Shown: positions 1 to 9,668, counted from the first letter of the stretch. The stretch: DNA of 23,882 nucleotides from CAZALT01 sp964485515 (GCA_964485515.1 CAZALT010000038.1:1-23882), one strand, 5' to 3'. Numbers and translations: made by a program. The notes: generated from the letters alone by a model not told the origin.

Positions 1-30
1 CCTGATCCCGAACCTGATCCCGAACCCGAT
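1..30. repeat. 12-bp tandem repeat, two copies plus a partial third
   Basis: The unit CCTGATCCCGAA occurs twice (1-12 and 13-24) and a degenerate third copy follows. The array may continue to the left of the window. Its core CCTGATCCCG is the reverse complement of the core of the 16-bp tandem repeat at 9669-9732. Confidence 0.6.
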
Positions 31-117
31 CGTGGACTGGCCTGGTCCTGCGGTTCCGGGTGCTCGGGACCGTTCGGAGGCCGCCCGGGTTCGCGTCACC
101 GGGTGGTGGCACACTGA
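1..117 (+). other. Open frame entering from the left edge, possible 3' end of recF
   Basis: The first reading frame is open from base 1 to a TGA at 115-117 and starts with a repeated Pro-Asp-Pro-Glu pattern encoded by a 12-bp tandem repeat. In actinobacteria recF normally lies directly upstream of the DUF721 gene, so this could be the recF tail. The visible 38 residues are low-complexity and contain no RecF motif, so position is the only support. It may equally be intergenic. Confidence 0.25.
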
Positions 118-121
118 CGCC

Positions 122-454
122 ATGCCCTGGGAGCCGTTGCCGACCTCGTCGGAGTCCGATCCGCGACCGATGACCGCGTCCCTCGATCGGCTGGTTCGCC
201 ACATGGGGGGTCCGTCGGTCGCTGCGGTCGACACCGTGTTCGGCGACTGGGAGGCCCTCGTCGGCGAGCAGATCGCGGCCCACACGACACCGGTCTCGGT
301 GCGGTCCGGGACCCTCGTCGTGGCCGTCGACGATCCGGCGTGGGCCACCCAGATCCGATTCCTCGAGCACGACCTCCTCGCCCGCGTGGGCGAGGCCATC
401 GGCGTGGGCGAGCTGACCTCGCTGCAGGTTCGGGTCCAGCGTCCCAAGCGGTGA
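122..454 (+). CDS. DUF721 (DciA-like) domain protein
   Basis: This 110-aa protein has the DUF721 pattern: a phrase close to 'FGDWEALVGEQIAAHT' (about residues 41-56), then 'GTLVVAVDDPAWATQI' and 'FLEHDLL'. The family includes DciA, a proposed loader or partner of the replicative helicase, and it occupies the recF-gyrB interval in many actinobacteria (Rv0004 in Mycobacterium tuberculosis). The start is the ATG at 122, because the frame also extends to a GTG at 32 but the added N-terminus is low-complexity and unlike the family. No strong Shine-Dalgarno is visible. Function is inferred from family and position. Confidence 0.85.
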   Translation: MPWEPLPTSSESDPRPMTASLDRLVRHMGGPSVAAVDTVFGDWEALVGEQIAAHTTPVSVRSGTLVVAVDDPAWATQIRFLEHDLLARVGEAIGVGELTSLQVRVQRPKR

Positions 455-744
455 CGGCGGTCTCGATCACCGCGCCCGCGTTCGGGCAGGTCATGCCCCG
501 TTTTCGCGGCCTCGTCGGCGGGTGTCCACCACCGGTGATCGACCGGCGAAAACACCCTCGGAGAACCCCGGGATCGGCCCCCCTGGCTGGTATCGTGTCG
601 GCATCGTGTCGTGTCCCGTCGAGCCCGCGGATCATGCGGGTCCCCAGGTTCCGGAGGGCGGCACCCGTGTCCCATCTTCGCTCTGCTGTGCCGTGGCCCT
701 CGCCCGGGTGAGCACCTGTACCGAAAGGCCGAGGTCTGGCCCCC
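455..744. promoter_or_regulatory. 290-bp leader region upstream of gyrB
   Basis: No gene is supported here. The clearest promoter-like element is TATCGT at 591-596 preceded by TGG (an extended -10), with no good -35. It would give a leader of about 140 nt before gyrB. A perfect 10-bp inverted repeat, TCGATCACCG at 463-472 and CGGTGATCGA at 533-542, spans 60 nt. gyrB is often controlled by supercoiling through its promoter, but nothing here proves that. Confidence 0.35.
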
Positions 745-2778
745 ATGTCTGACGATTCCGTCGTGTCCGACGAGTCCTTCGCCTCCCCCTCTCCCACCGA
801 TGGAGAGGCCCCAGCTGCGCCGCCGGCGGCCCCCAAGAAGAGGTCCACGGCCTCGGAAGGGTCCTACAGCGCCAAGGACATCACCGTCCTCGAAGGGCTC
901 GAGGCCGTCCGCAAGCGCCCCGGCATGTACATCGGCTCCACCGGTCCCGCCGGTCTGCACCACCTCGTCTACGAGGTGGTCGACAACTCGGTCGACGAGG
1001 CCATGGCCGGCCACGCCAGTCACATCGGGGTCACCTTGCTGGCCGACGGTGGGTGCGAGGTCGTCGACGACGGTCGTGGCATCCCCACCGACATCCACCC
1101 CGACCCGAAGATGAAGAAGAAGTCCGCCGCCGAGGTCGTGCTCACGGTCCTGCACGCCGGTGGCAAGTTCGGCGGATCCGGCTACAAGGTCTCGGGCGGT
1201 CTCCACGGTGTTGGCATCTCGGTGGTCAACGCGCTGTCACGCCGCGTCGAGGTCGACATCGACCAGAACGGCGACCGCCACTCGATGGCTTTCGAGAACG
1301 GCGGCAAGACGGTCGAGGCGCTGCACGTCACCGGCAAGGCTCCTCGCGGCCGCACCGGCACCACGGTGCGCTTCTGGCCGGACCCCACCATCTTCGAAGA
1401 GACGCACTTCCGGGCCCAGACCCTCCTCGAGCGCTTCCAGATGATGGCGTTCCTCAACAAGGGACTGGAGATCCGCTTCAAGGACCTCCGTCCTGACGGC
1501 CACGCCGAGCCGGTCACGTTCAGGTACGCCGGTGGCATCATCGACTTCGTCAAGCACCTCAACGAATCGAAGGAAGCCCTCTTCAAGGGCGTCGGCTACT
1601 TTGAGCAGAAGGACGAGGAGCAAGAGGTCGACATCGCGTTCCAGTGGAACACGAGCTACAACACCGACGGCCTCCACAGCTTCGCCAACGGCATCTCCAC
1701 CATCGAGGGAGGCATGCACGAGGAGGGCTTCAAGAAGGCTCTGACCAACGCGGTCAACAAGTACGCCCGGGCCAAGACGCTCCTCAAGGAGAAGGACCCC
1801 AACCTCCTCGGCGAGGACATCCGCGAGGGTCTCACCGCCATCATCTCGGTCCGCCTGCGCGACCCGCAGTTCGAGGGTCAGACCAAAGGCAAGCTCGGCA
1901 ACGTGTCGGTGCGGTCCATGGTCGAGCGCGCCACCAACGAGCGCCTCGCCGACTGGCTCGAGGAGAACCCCACCGAGGCCCGCAAGGTCGTCAGCAAAGC
2001 CGTCGCCGCCGCCCGGGCCCGTCTCGCCGCCCGGTCCGCCCGCGAGGCCACCCGTCGCAAGTCAGCCCTCGAAGGCGCCGGCATGCCCGACAAGCTCAAG
2101 GACTGCGCCAGCCGCAACAGCGAAGAGTGCGAGCTGTTCATCGTCGAGGGAGACAGCGCCGGCGGCTCGGCCACCCAGGCCCGCAACCCGTACAACCAGG
2201 CGATCCTGCCCATCCGCGGCAAGATCCTCAACGTGGAGCGGGCCCGCATCGACCAGATGCTCAAGAACACCGAGATCCAGACGCTCGTGTCGGCCATCGG
2301 CGCCGGCGTCAGCGAGGACTTCGACGCCACCAAGATCCGCTACGACAAGATCATCATCATGTGCGACGCGGATGTCGACGGCAGCCACATCCGCATCTTG
2401 CTCCTCACGTTCTTCTTCCGACGCATGAAGGACCTCGTCGAGCAGAACCACGTCTACATCGCGCAGCCGCCGCTGTACTCGACGGTGGTCGGTCGCGAGA
2501 AGCTCTACCTCAAGGACGACGCCACCAAAGATCGGTTCCTCGCCGAGAACCCCAACCACAAGAAGGAGTTCCAGCGCCTCAAGGGCCTGGGCGAGATGGA
2601 CTGGGACGAGCTGGGCGAGACCACGATGGATCCTGACAAGCGCACGCTGCTCCAGGTCACCGTGGAGCAGGCAGCTCTTGCCGACGAGGTCTTCTCCAAG
2701 CTGATGGGCGACGACGTCGAGTCACGCAAGCACTTCATCGCCAACAACGCCAAGGACGTGCGGTTCGTCGACATCTGA
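745..2778 (+). CDS. gyrB: DNA gyrase subunit B
   Basis: This 677-aa protein is the ATPase subunit of the type IIA topoisomerase that introduces negative supercoils. The GHKL ATP-binding domain shows E77 and N81 (matching E. coli E42 and N46), 'DDGRGIP' at 108-114 (D108, G112), the glycine loop 'GLHGVGIS' and the 'QTKGKLG' lysine loop. The Toprim domain has E468 in 'EGDSAGG' and the metal-binding D541/D543 in 'CDADVDG'. The tail carries 'GLGEMD'. The N-terminus has an extra acidic, Ala/Pro-rich stretch of about 40 residues. The start is the ATG at 745; the upstream Shine-Dalgarno is weak. gyrA follows 67 bp downstream in the same direction, as expected for a gyrBA operon. Confidence 0.98.
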   Translation: MSDDSVVSDESFASPSPTDGEAPAAPPAAPKKRSTASEGSYSAKDITVLEGLEAVRKRPGMYIGSTGPAGLHHLVYEVVDNSVDEAMAGHASHIGVTLLADGGCEVVDDGRGIPTDIHPDPKMKKKSAAEVVLTVLHAGGKFGGSGYKVSGGLHGVGISVVNALSRRVEVDIDQNGDRHSMAFENGGKTVEALHVTGKAPRGRTGTTVRFWPDPTIFEETHFRAQTLLERFQMMAFLNKGLEIRFKDLRPDGHAEPVTFRYAGGIIDFVKHLNESKEALFKGVGYFEQKDEEQEVDIAFQWNTSYNTDGLHSFANGISTIEGGMHEEGFKKALTNAVNKYARAKTLLKEKDPNLLGEDIREGLTAIISVRLRDPQFEGQTKGKLGNVSVRSMVERATNERLADWLEENPTEARKVVSKAVAAARARLAARSAREATRRKSALEGAGMPDKLKDCASRNSEECELFIVEGDSAGGSATQARNPYNQAILPIRGKILNVERARIDQMLKNTEIQTLVSAIGAGVSEDFDATKIRYDKIIIMCDADVDGSHIRILLLTFFFRRMKDLVEQNHVYIAQPPLYSTVVGREKLYLKDDATKDRFLAENPNHKKEFQRLKGLGEMDWDELGETTMDPDKRTLLQVTVEQAALADEVFSKLMGDDVESRKHFIANNAKDVRFVDI

Positions 2779-2784
2779 GCCGGC

Positions 2785-2797
2785 TCACCAGTGGTGA
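2785..2797. other. Short inverted repeat in the gyrB-gyrA spacer
   Basis: TCACCA-G-TGGTGA lies 7 nt after the gyrB stop codon. The perfect symmetry suggests either a small hairpin (TCAC stem) or a protein site. It is too weak to be a convincing terminator, so gyrB and gyrA are probably co-transcribed. Confidence 0.3.
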
Positions 2798-2845
2798 CCC
2801 GTTGCCAGTACGACCACCCCACCCGCGAAGGACATACCCGAGAAC

Positions 2846-5377
<2,532 letters not shown>

Positions 5378-5378
5378 C

Positions 5379-5407
5379 CACCGCGCGACGTTCGGCGTCG
5401 CGCGGTG
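5379..5407 (+). terminator. GC-rich hairpin terminator after gyrA
   Basis: A 12-bp perfect stem (5379-5390 with 5396-5407; core ACCGCGCGACG / CGTCGCGCGGT) and a 5-nt loop TTCGG begin one base after the gyrA stop codon. No T-run follows, as is common for terminators in high-GC actinobacteria. Confidence 0.65.
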
Positions 5408-5488
5408 CCACTCCGGTTGCTCATCGGCTGTCGACGGACGGTCCTTCTGTGATCTGACCCGCCAACGGCGGGACGAGGAGAGGCTGCC

Positions 5489-5857
5489 GTGGGCCGACCA
5501 CGTGGTGCCTGGGACGATCGAGGGCAGGCGATCCCGCTGCTCGCCGTCGTGTTGGTGGTGGTGTTTGTGGTGCTCTTGGGTGTCGTCCGCGTCTCGGCAG
5601 TCGTCGCCGACCGCGGCCGAGCCCGCGCCGCGGCCGATGCCGCCGCGTTGGCGGGCGTGCGGGAAGGACGTGCCGGAGCGGAGCGGCTCGCCGCAGCGAA
5701 CGACGCGATCGTCGTCTCGTTCGTGGCGCGGGGACCGACCGTCGAGGTGCGCGTGCGGGCCGGTGATGCCGAGGCATCGGCCCGGGCGTCGTCGGAGGTC
5801 ACAGGTGGTGACGGCGCGCCACGGGTCGAGGACGGACGGCACGGTGGCGTCCCGTAG
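5489..5857 (+). CDS. TadE/TadG-like single-pass membrane protein
   Basis: This 122-aa protein begins with a 'DRGQAIPLLAVV' motif, a long hydrophobic helix (about residues 15-40), then an Ala-rich 'RARAAADAAALAG' segment. That layout is typical of TadE/TadG-like (DUF2134) pseudopilins of the Flp pilus/Tad secretion neighbourhood, where the helix anchors the protein and the rest is outside the membrane. The start is the GTG at 5489, set by the strong Shine-Dalgarno GAGGAGAGG at 5475-5483. No tad genes (tadA, tadB, tadC, flp) are nearby. The stop codon TAG is part of the -10-like box of the next gene. Family assignment is good; function here is unknown. Confidence 0.75.
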   Translation: MGRPRGAWDDRGQAIPLLAVVLVVVFVVLLGVVRVSAVVADRGRARAAADAAALAGVREGRAGAERLAAANDAIVVSFVARGPTVEVRVRAGDAEASARASSEVTGGDGAPRVEDGRHGGVP

Positions 5858-5860
5858 ACT
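5855..5860 (+). promoter_or_regulatory. -10-like box TAGACT for a leaderless DUF3566 gene
   Basis: TAGACT lies exactly 7 nt upstream of the GTG at 5868 and no Shine-Dalgarno is present, the arrangement expected of a leaderless transcript. The box overlaps the stop codon of the TadE-like gene. No convincing -35 is seen. Confidence 0.45.
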
Positions 5861-5867
5861 CGCCTGC

Positions 5868-6509
5868 GTGTCGGTCACCCCGCAGACCAACGAGCCCGAG
5901 GTGCCCGAGGGCCGTTCACCCGCCGCGGCCGACGACCCATCGCTCGACGACCCATCGCTCGACGACCTCTTCGTGTCCCCCGGCCCGGCACGGACGCACG
6001 CGTTGCAGGACCAGGCGGCGCCGGCTCGGTCGTCCTCGGCGGATCCCGCGTCGGCTGCGCCGTCACCGGTTTGCCCGAGCGCGGCGACCGACCCGACAGG
6101 CCGACAGGCCGACCCGAGCCGACTCGAGGCGCGGGTCGTCGAGCGCCTCGTCCGTCACGTCAGCCCGTGGTCGGTCTTGAAGGTGTCGACCTTGCTCTAC
6201 CTGAGCATGTACGTCGTGCTCCTCCTGGCCGGCACGGGACTGTGGATGATCGCGTCGAGTCGGGGGCTGGTCGGCAGCTTCGAGAGCTTCATGGATGAGT
6301 TGTTGGCTGAGGAGAACTTCCGGGTCGACGGGTCCCAGATCTTCCGTGTCTGCTCCGTGGTCGGCATCGTCGGCGTGGCGATCACCGCAGCGCTGACGGT
6401 GCTGTTCTCGATCATCTTCAACCTGATCAGCGACATCACGGGCGGTTTCCGCGTGTCGGTCGTCGAGCTCGAGACGGCGCGTCCTCGCCGCGCACGCGCA
6501 CCGCGCTGA
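5868..6509 (+). CDS. DUF3566 transmembrane protein
   Basis: This 213-aa protein has a disordered, acidic and Ala/Pro-rich N-terminus of about 90 residues, then 'SPWSVLKVSTLLYLS', a first membrane helix, a loop of about 35 residues, and a second helix ending in 'IFNLISDITGG'. This is the DUF3566 pattern; the family sits between gyrA and tRNA-Ile in actinobacteria (Rv0007 in M. tuberculosis) and its role is not established. The start is the GTG at 5868 because the upstream part of the frame overlaps the TadE-like gene. An in-frame 15-bp tandem repeat (5931-5960) gives 'DDPSLDDPSLDD'. Confidence 0.85.
   Translation: MSVTPQTNEPEVPEGRSPAAADDPSLDDPSLDDLFVSPGPARTHALQDQAAPARSSSADPASAAPSPVCPSAATDPTGRQADPSRLEARVVERLVRHVSPWSVLKVSTLLYLSMYVVLLLAGTGLWMIASSRGLVGSFESFMDELLAEENFRVDGSQIFRVCSVVGIVGVAITAALTVLFSIIFNLISDITGGFRVSVVELETARPRRARAPR
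5931..5966. repeat. 15-bp tandem repeat inside the DUF3566 gene
   Basis: GACGACCCATCGCTC is present twice exactly (5931-5945, 5946-5960), followed by a partial third copy. It encodes five-residue repeats in the disordered N-terminus. Identical copies suggest recent duplication by slippage. Confidence 0.8.
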
Positions 6510-6553
6510 GCACGGCTCGTGGCCGGGACCGCTCGGTCCGAGGCGGTACGCAA

Positions 6554-6582
6554 TTGGCGGGGCAATGCTCGTCCGCTAGGTT
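6554..6582 (+). promoter_or_regulatory. Promoter of tRNA-Ile
   Basis: TTGGCG (6554-6559), a 17-bp spacer and TAGGTT (6577-6582) match the actinobacterial housekeeping sigma pattern. The predicted start is about 7 nt before the mature tRNA 5' end. Confidence 0.6.
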
Positions 6583-6596
6583 GACGCCTCCGGTAC

Positions 6597-6670
<74 letters not shown>

Positions 6671-6770
6671 CTTGAGGACCGTACGGACGGGTCGCGGTGT
6701 CGTGGCATCGATCTGTTCCATCGTCGCTTCGCTATGGTCGAACCGCACGCGAAGCTGGCCCCGCGCCCCA

Positions 6771-6786
6771 TCGAGCACCGGCTCGA
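6771..6786 (+). other. Hairpin in the leader of the 45-aa ORF
   Basis: TCGAGC-ACCG-GCTCGA forms a perfect 6-bp stem with a 4-nt loop, ending about 25 nt before the ATG at 6811. A -10-like TATGGT at 6733-6738 would place it in the 5' UTR. Significance is unknown. Confidence 0.3.
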
Positions 6787-6810
6787 CGCCGTCAGCCTGA
6801 GGGATCAACC

Positions 6811-6948
6811 ATGAACATGATTCGCAAGGCGCTCATCGCTCTCGGCATCGCCGGGCTGGTGGCCGGGGTCCTGCGGTTGCGCGGCACGGGCGGCACGCCC
6901 CCTCGCGAGGGCGGTTGGCGTGAGCTCTCAGGACCGGACCTCACCTGA
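6811..6948 (+). CDS. Small membrane peptide, 45 aa, unknown function
   Basis: The peptide has a basic start (MNMIRK), one hydrophobic helix (about residues 7-22), then a basic/Gly-rich tail ending 'WRELSGPDLT'. A GAGGG Shine-Dalgarno lies about 8 nt before the ATG at 6811. Short single-helix proteins, such as the DLW-39 family, are found near gyrA and tRNA-Ile in other actinobacteria; position, size and the C-terminal Asp-Leu recall that family, but the diagnostic Asp-Leu-Trp is absent. The family link is speculative; that it is a gene is moderately likely. Confidence 0.5.
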   Translation: MNMIRKALIALGIAGLVAGVLRLRGTGGTPPREGGWRELSGPDLT

Positions 6949-7008
6949 CATGGCGGGGTGTCCCGTCATGGCCCGGTGGGCGTTCCGTCGACCGACCAGG
7001 TCGCATCG

Positions 7009-8010
7009 ATGAGGTTCGGCATCGTCGGGAGCGGCGCGGTCGGGGCGCGCTGCGCTCGACAGATCCTGACCACCGAAGGTGACCACACCGTCGTCTTGCG
7101 CGACGAGAGCGACGACCACCTCCGGCTGATCGCCGAGTCGCTCGGCGAGGGCGCCACGATCGATCGTGGCGGCTTCACCGATCCGCTCGACGTCGATGTG
7201 GTGATCCTGGCCGGCCCCGCCGGGGTGCACGTCGAGCAGGCGCAGGCGTTCCTGGGCCGGGGCCTGCCGGTGGTCTCGACGAGCGATGACATCTCCGATG
7301 TCCGAGGTCTCCTCGATCTCGATGCCGAAGCGTCCGAACGAGGGGTGTCGGTCGCGGTCGGTGCGGGTTTCGCTCCGGGGCTCACGTGCGTGCTCGCCAC
7401 CCACGCCGCCGGTCGGTTCGATGCCGTGGAGGAGATCCACGTGGCCAAGACGGGAACCGGCGGGCCGGCTTGCGCGCGCCAGCACCACGGTGCGCTCGGG
7501 CGCATGGCGCTCGATTGGCGCAACGGTGGCTGGGTGCAACGGCCGCCAGGGTCGGGTCGCGAGTTGTGCTGGTTCCCGGATCCCATCGGCGCCCAGGACT
7601 GCTACCGGGCGGCGTTGGCCGATGCGCTGGTCCTGGTCCCGGCCCATCCCGGTGTGCAGCGGGTGACGTCGCGCATGGCCGCGACCCGCCGTGACCGTCT
7701 GACCATGCGCCTGCCGATGTTGTGGCCTACCCACCCCGAGGGCGGTCCGGGGGCGGTGCGCGTCGAGGTGCGTGGGCGACGGGGTCCGAGTCGAGACGTC
7801 GTGGTCCTGGGGGTCATGGACCGGCCCGCGGTCGCGGCCGGTGCGGTCGCGGCCCTGACGGCGATCGCCGCGGCGTCGGGCGGGTTGCGGCGGGTCGGCG
7901 CGGGTGGTCTGGGCGAGATGGTCGAACCGGTCCCGTTCCTCACCGAACTGGCCCGCCGAGGCGTGCGGGCCGCCGCGTTCCACGGCGACGAGGAGCCGTC
8001 CCGCGCCTGA
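7009..8010 (+). CDS. NAD(P)-binding Rossmann-fold dehydrogenase-like protein
   Basis: This 333-aa protein opens with a dinucleotide-binding fingerprint, 'GIVGSGAVGARCARQ' (G7, G9, G12), after a single beta strand. The middle contains 'GAGFAPGLTCVLA' and 'KTGTGGPACARQHHGA', which resemble the catalytic part of saccharopine dehydrogenase-like and diaminopimelate dehydrogenase-like oxidoreductases. The ATG at 7009 is preferred over a GTG at 6958 because the Rossmann strand begins directly after it. The substrate cannot be told from sequence. It stands alone between the small peptide and the sigma factor gene. Confidence 0.7.
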   Translation: MRFGIVGSGAVGARCARQILTTEGDHTVVLRDESDDHLRLIAESLGEGATIDRGGFTDPLDVDVVILAGPAGVHVEQAQAFLGRGLPVVSTSDDISDVRGLLDLDAEASERGVSVAVGAGFAPGLTCVLATHAAGRFDAVEEIHVAKTGTGGPACARQHHGALGRMALDWRNGGWVQRPPGSGRELCWFPDPIGAQDCYRAALADALVLVPAHPGVQRVTSRMAATRRDRLTMRLPMLWPTHPEGGPGAVRVEVRGRRGPSRDVVVLGVMDRPAVAAGAVAALTAIAAASGGLRRVGAGGLGEMVEPVPFLTELARRGVRAAAFHGDEEPSRA

Positions 8011-8075
8011 CGTGGGGGCCACGTCGATCCGGGTGGCGCGAGCTCCGGACGGATGATTCGACGGGCACGCGGCCA

Positions 8076-8106
8076 ATTACATGGATGTAATCCATCACCG
8101 GATATT
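8076..8106 (+). promoter_or_regulatory. Promoter with overlapping operator-like inverted repeat upstream of the sigma factor gene
   Basis: ATTACAT-GG-ATGTAAT (8076-8091) is a perfect 7-bp inverted repeat, and a second one, ATGGAT-GTA-ATCCAT (8081-8095), overlaps it. A possible promoter, TTACAT (8077-8082), 18 bp, GATATT (8101-8106), would place these on the -35 and spacer, a typical repressor site. The stretch is strikingly AT-rich for this genome. Confidence 0.4.
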
Positions 8107-8148
8107 GGAATTCACCTAAAGTTCGGCGACTCAGTGGACGAAGTACGG

Positions 8149-8165
8149 CTGTCGTCGAACGACAG
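8149..8165 (+). other. Hairpin directly before the sigma factor ribosome binding site
   Basis: CTGTCGT-CGA-ACGACAG is a perfect 7-bp stem with a 3-nt loop. It ends where the Shine-Dalgarno GGGAGGG begins, so it could affect access of the ribosome to the GTG at 8179. Confidence 0.45.
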
Positions 8166-8178
8166 GGAGGGACGTTTC

Positions 8179-9027
8179 GTGCGTGGGAACACCGAGGGCA
8201 ACGCAGAGCTCACCAGGCTGATCGAGGAGCACCTGCCGCTCGTGAAGCACATCGTCTTCCAGGTCGCGGTCCACTTCCCCCGACACGTCGACCGCGACGA
8301 CCTCGCCCGGGCCGGTGCGCTCGGGCTGGTCGAGGCCGCTCGTCGCTACGACGAGAGCCGTGGGGTTCCCTTCGACCGGTTCGCGGCGCAGCGCATCCGC
8401 GGCGCCATCCTCGACGCGGTCCGTGCGGCCGACTGGGCGCCCCGATCGGTGCGCACCCTCGCCCGCAAGCTCGACACGGTCGAGCAGCGGCTGGCCTCCG
8501 AGCTCGGACGGGTGCCAGATGCCGACGAGATGGCCGAAGCGCTGGGCATGACCCGAGCCGAGCTCGCCCGGTTGCAGGACCGCATGTTCCGCTCGGTCGT
8601 GCTCGCCCTCGAGCACGAGGTCAACGACGGCTCCGACGAGGACCTCACGCTCATCGACGTGCTGTGCGACCGGGGTGCGGTCGAGCCCCTTGAAGAGCTG
8701 GAGACCCGAGAGCTGCACGCCTACCTCCGCGACGCGGTCGAGCTGTTGCCCGAGCGGCAGCGCCTCGTCATCGTCGGGTACTTCCTCGAGGGCCGCACCT
8801 CGCTCGAGCTGGCCCGCTTCCTCGGTGTGACCGAGTCGCGCGTCTCGCAGCTGCGCTCCGAGGCGCTGCTGATGCTCAAGGAGGGCATCGAGGCGCAGTA
8901 CGCCGGCCCCGTCCAGGGTCCGGAGCAGGGATCCGGTCGGGTGGCGAAGCGCAAGGCGACCTACGCCGTGGCCATCTCCGATGCGTCGGCGTGGCGCAAC
9001 CGCCTCGTCGCCACCGCCCAGGTCTGA
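8179..9027 (+). CDS. FliA/WhiG-type RNA polymerase sigma factor (sigma-28 family)
   Basis: This 282-aa protein has sigma region 2 at about residues 17-86 ('LPLVKHIVFQVA', 'DLARAGALGLVEAARRYD', 'RIRGAILDAVRAADWAPRS'), region 3 with 'ELGRVPDADEMAEALGM', and region 4 at about 188-237 ('LLPERQRLVIVGYFLEG', 'ARFLGVTESRVSQLRSEA'). The 'ILDAVRAADWAPRS' phrase is typical of FliA/WhiG, which direct flagellar or developmental genes. GTG at 8179 is chosen for its strong Shine-Dalgarno (GGGAGGGACG) and because the family begins there; the frame is open to 8053. A C-terminal extension of about 45 residues follows region 4. No flagellar genes are in the window. Confidence 0.9.
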   Translation: MRGNTEGNAELTRLIEEHLPLVKHIVFQVAVHFPRHVDRDDLARAGALGLVEAARRYDESRGVPFDRFAAQRIRGAILDAVRAADWAPRSVRTLARKLDTVEQRLASELGRVPDADEMAEALGMTRAELARLQDRMFRSVVLALEHEVNDGSDEDLTLIDVLCDRGAVEPLEELETRELHAYLRDAVELLPERQRLVIVGYFLEGRTSLELARFLGVTESRVSQLRSEALLMLKEGIEAQYAGPVQGPEQGSGRVAKRKATYAVAISDASAWRNRLVATAQV

Positions 9028-9067
9028 GTCAGCCGGCCCGAGCGGGGGCAGCCGGCCAAGCACGTTC

Positions 9068-9601
9068 CTAGGGCCGCGGTCCTTCGGAGCGGACGCGATC
9101 GACCGTGGCCATCGCGTCGCGGAGCTGGTCGATCCACTCGCCTTGGTGCCGGCCGACGAGTCGGACGCACCAGGCCAGCGCCTCGCTGCGGCTGCGGGCC
9201 ACCCCTGCCGCGATGAGGGTGTCGACCACGGCGCGCTCGTCGAGGCGGAGCCGCGTCATGACCGGCACGCTCTGGGTGGTGAACAGCAGGCGGTGGCCGG
9301 CGCACTGCACGCCCCAGGAGACCTTCCGCTCCCACAGCACCTCAGCCTCGTCGGCGATGGCCATGCGCTCGCTGCGGGTCGTCTCACGAAAGCTGGTGAT
9401 GTGGGTGGCGCAGGCGACCTCGTGGTCGGTAGGGGCGGGCACGGCGGCCGGGGCGCCCGTCGTGGGCGGGGCGAGCTCCCCGATGACGAGGATCTCGTCG
9501 CGGTCGATGCGCACGAGCAGCGCACCGATGAACCAGGAAGTGGGCACCTTGGTGGTGAACCACTCGGTGACCTCGTCCTCGGTCCACGGCGTCGGCGTCA
9601 C
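9068..9601 (-). CDS. Hypothetical protein with C-terminal ribbon-helix-helix-like segment
   Basis: I do not recognise this 177-aa protein as a named family. Residues 1-110 look like a compact alpha/beta domain ('EVTEWFTTKVPTSWFIGALLV', interrupted by a Pro/Ala linker near 45-60). The C-terminal third, 'MTRLRLDERAVVDTLIAAG' then 'ARSRSEALAWCVRLV', follows the strand-helix-turn-helix layout of ribbon-helix-helix proteins such as CopG/ParD. That suggests DNA binding or dimerisation. The start is the GTG at 9601; no Shine-Dalgarno precedes it, and a TTGTCG/TAATGC pair 7 nt upstream would make it leaderless. It converges on the sigma factor gene and could be a regulator, but this is inference. Confidence 0.65.
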   Translation of the reverse strand: MTPTPWTEDEVTEWFTTKVPTSWFIGALLVRIDRDEILVIGELAPPTTGAPAAVPAPTDHEVACATHITSFRETTRSERMAIADEAEVLWERKVSWGVQCAGHRLLFTTQSVPVMTRLRLDERAVVDTLIAAGVARSRSEALAWCVRLVGRHQGEWIDQLRDAMATVDRVRSEGPRP

Positions 9602-9668
9602 CGTTACAGCATTACAGGGTTACTCGGAGTCGACAACGTGTCGGCCGTGCCGGTCACGCGGCCCCATC

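Noticed and set aside
522..528. TGTCCAC resembling part of an actinobacterial DnaA box (TTGTCCACA)
   Set aside because: It is a single 7-of-9 match, with no cluster of boxes or AT-rich unwinding element. The origin is more likely left of the window.
6671..6810. tRNA-Ala expected after tRNA-Ile
   Set aside because: No cloverleaf or GGTTCRA T-loop pattern is present in this spacer.
8117..8143. TAAAG start of a sigma-28 type promoter before the sigma factor gene
   Set aside because: No GCCGATAA-like -10 occurs at the required 15-bp spacing.
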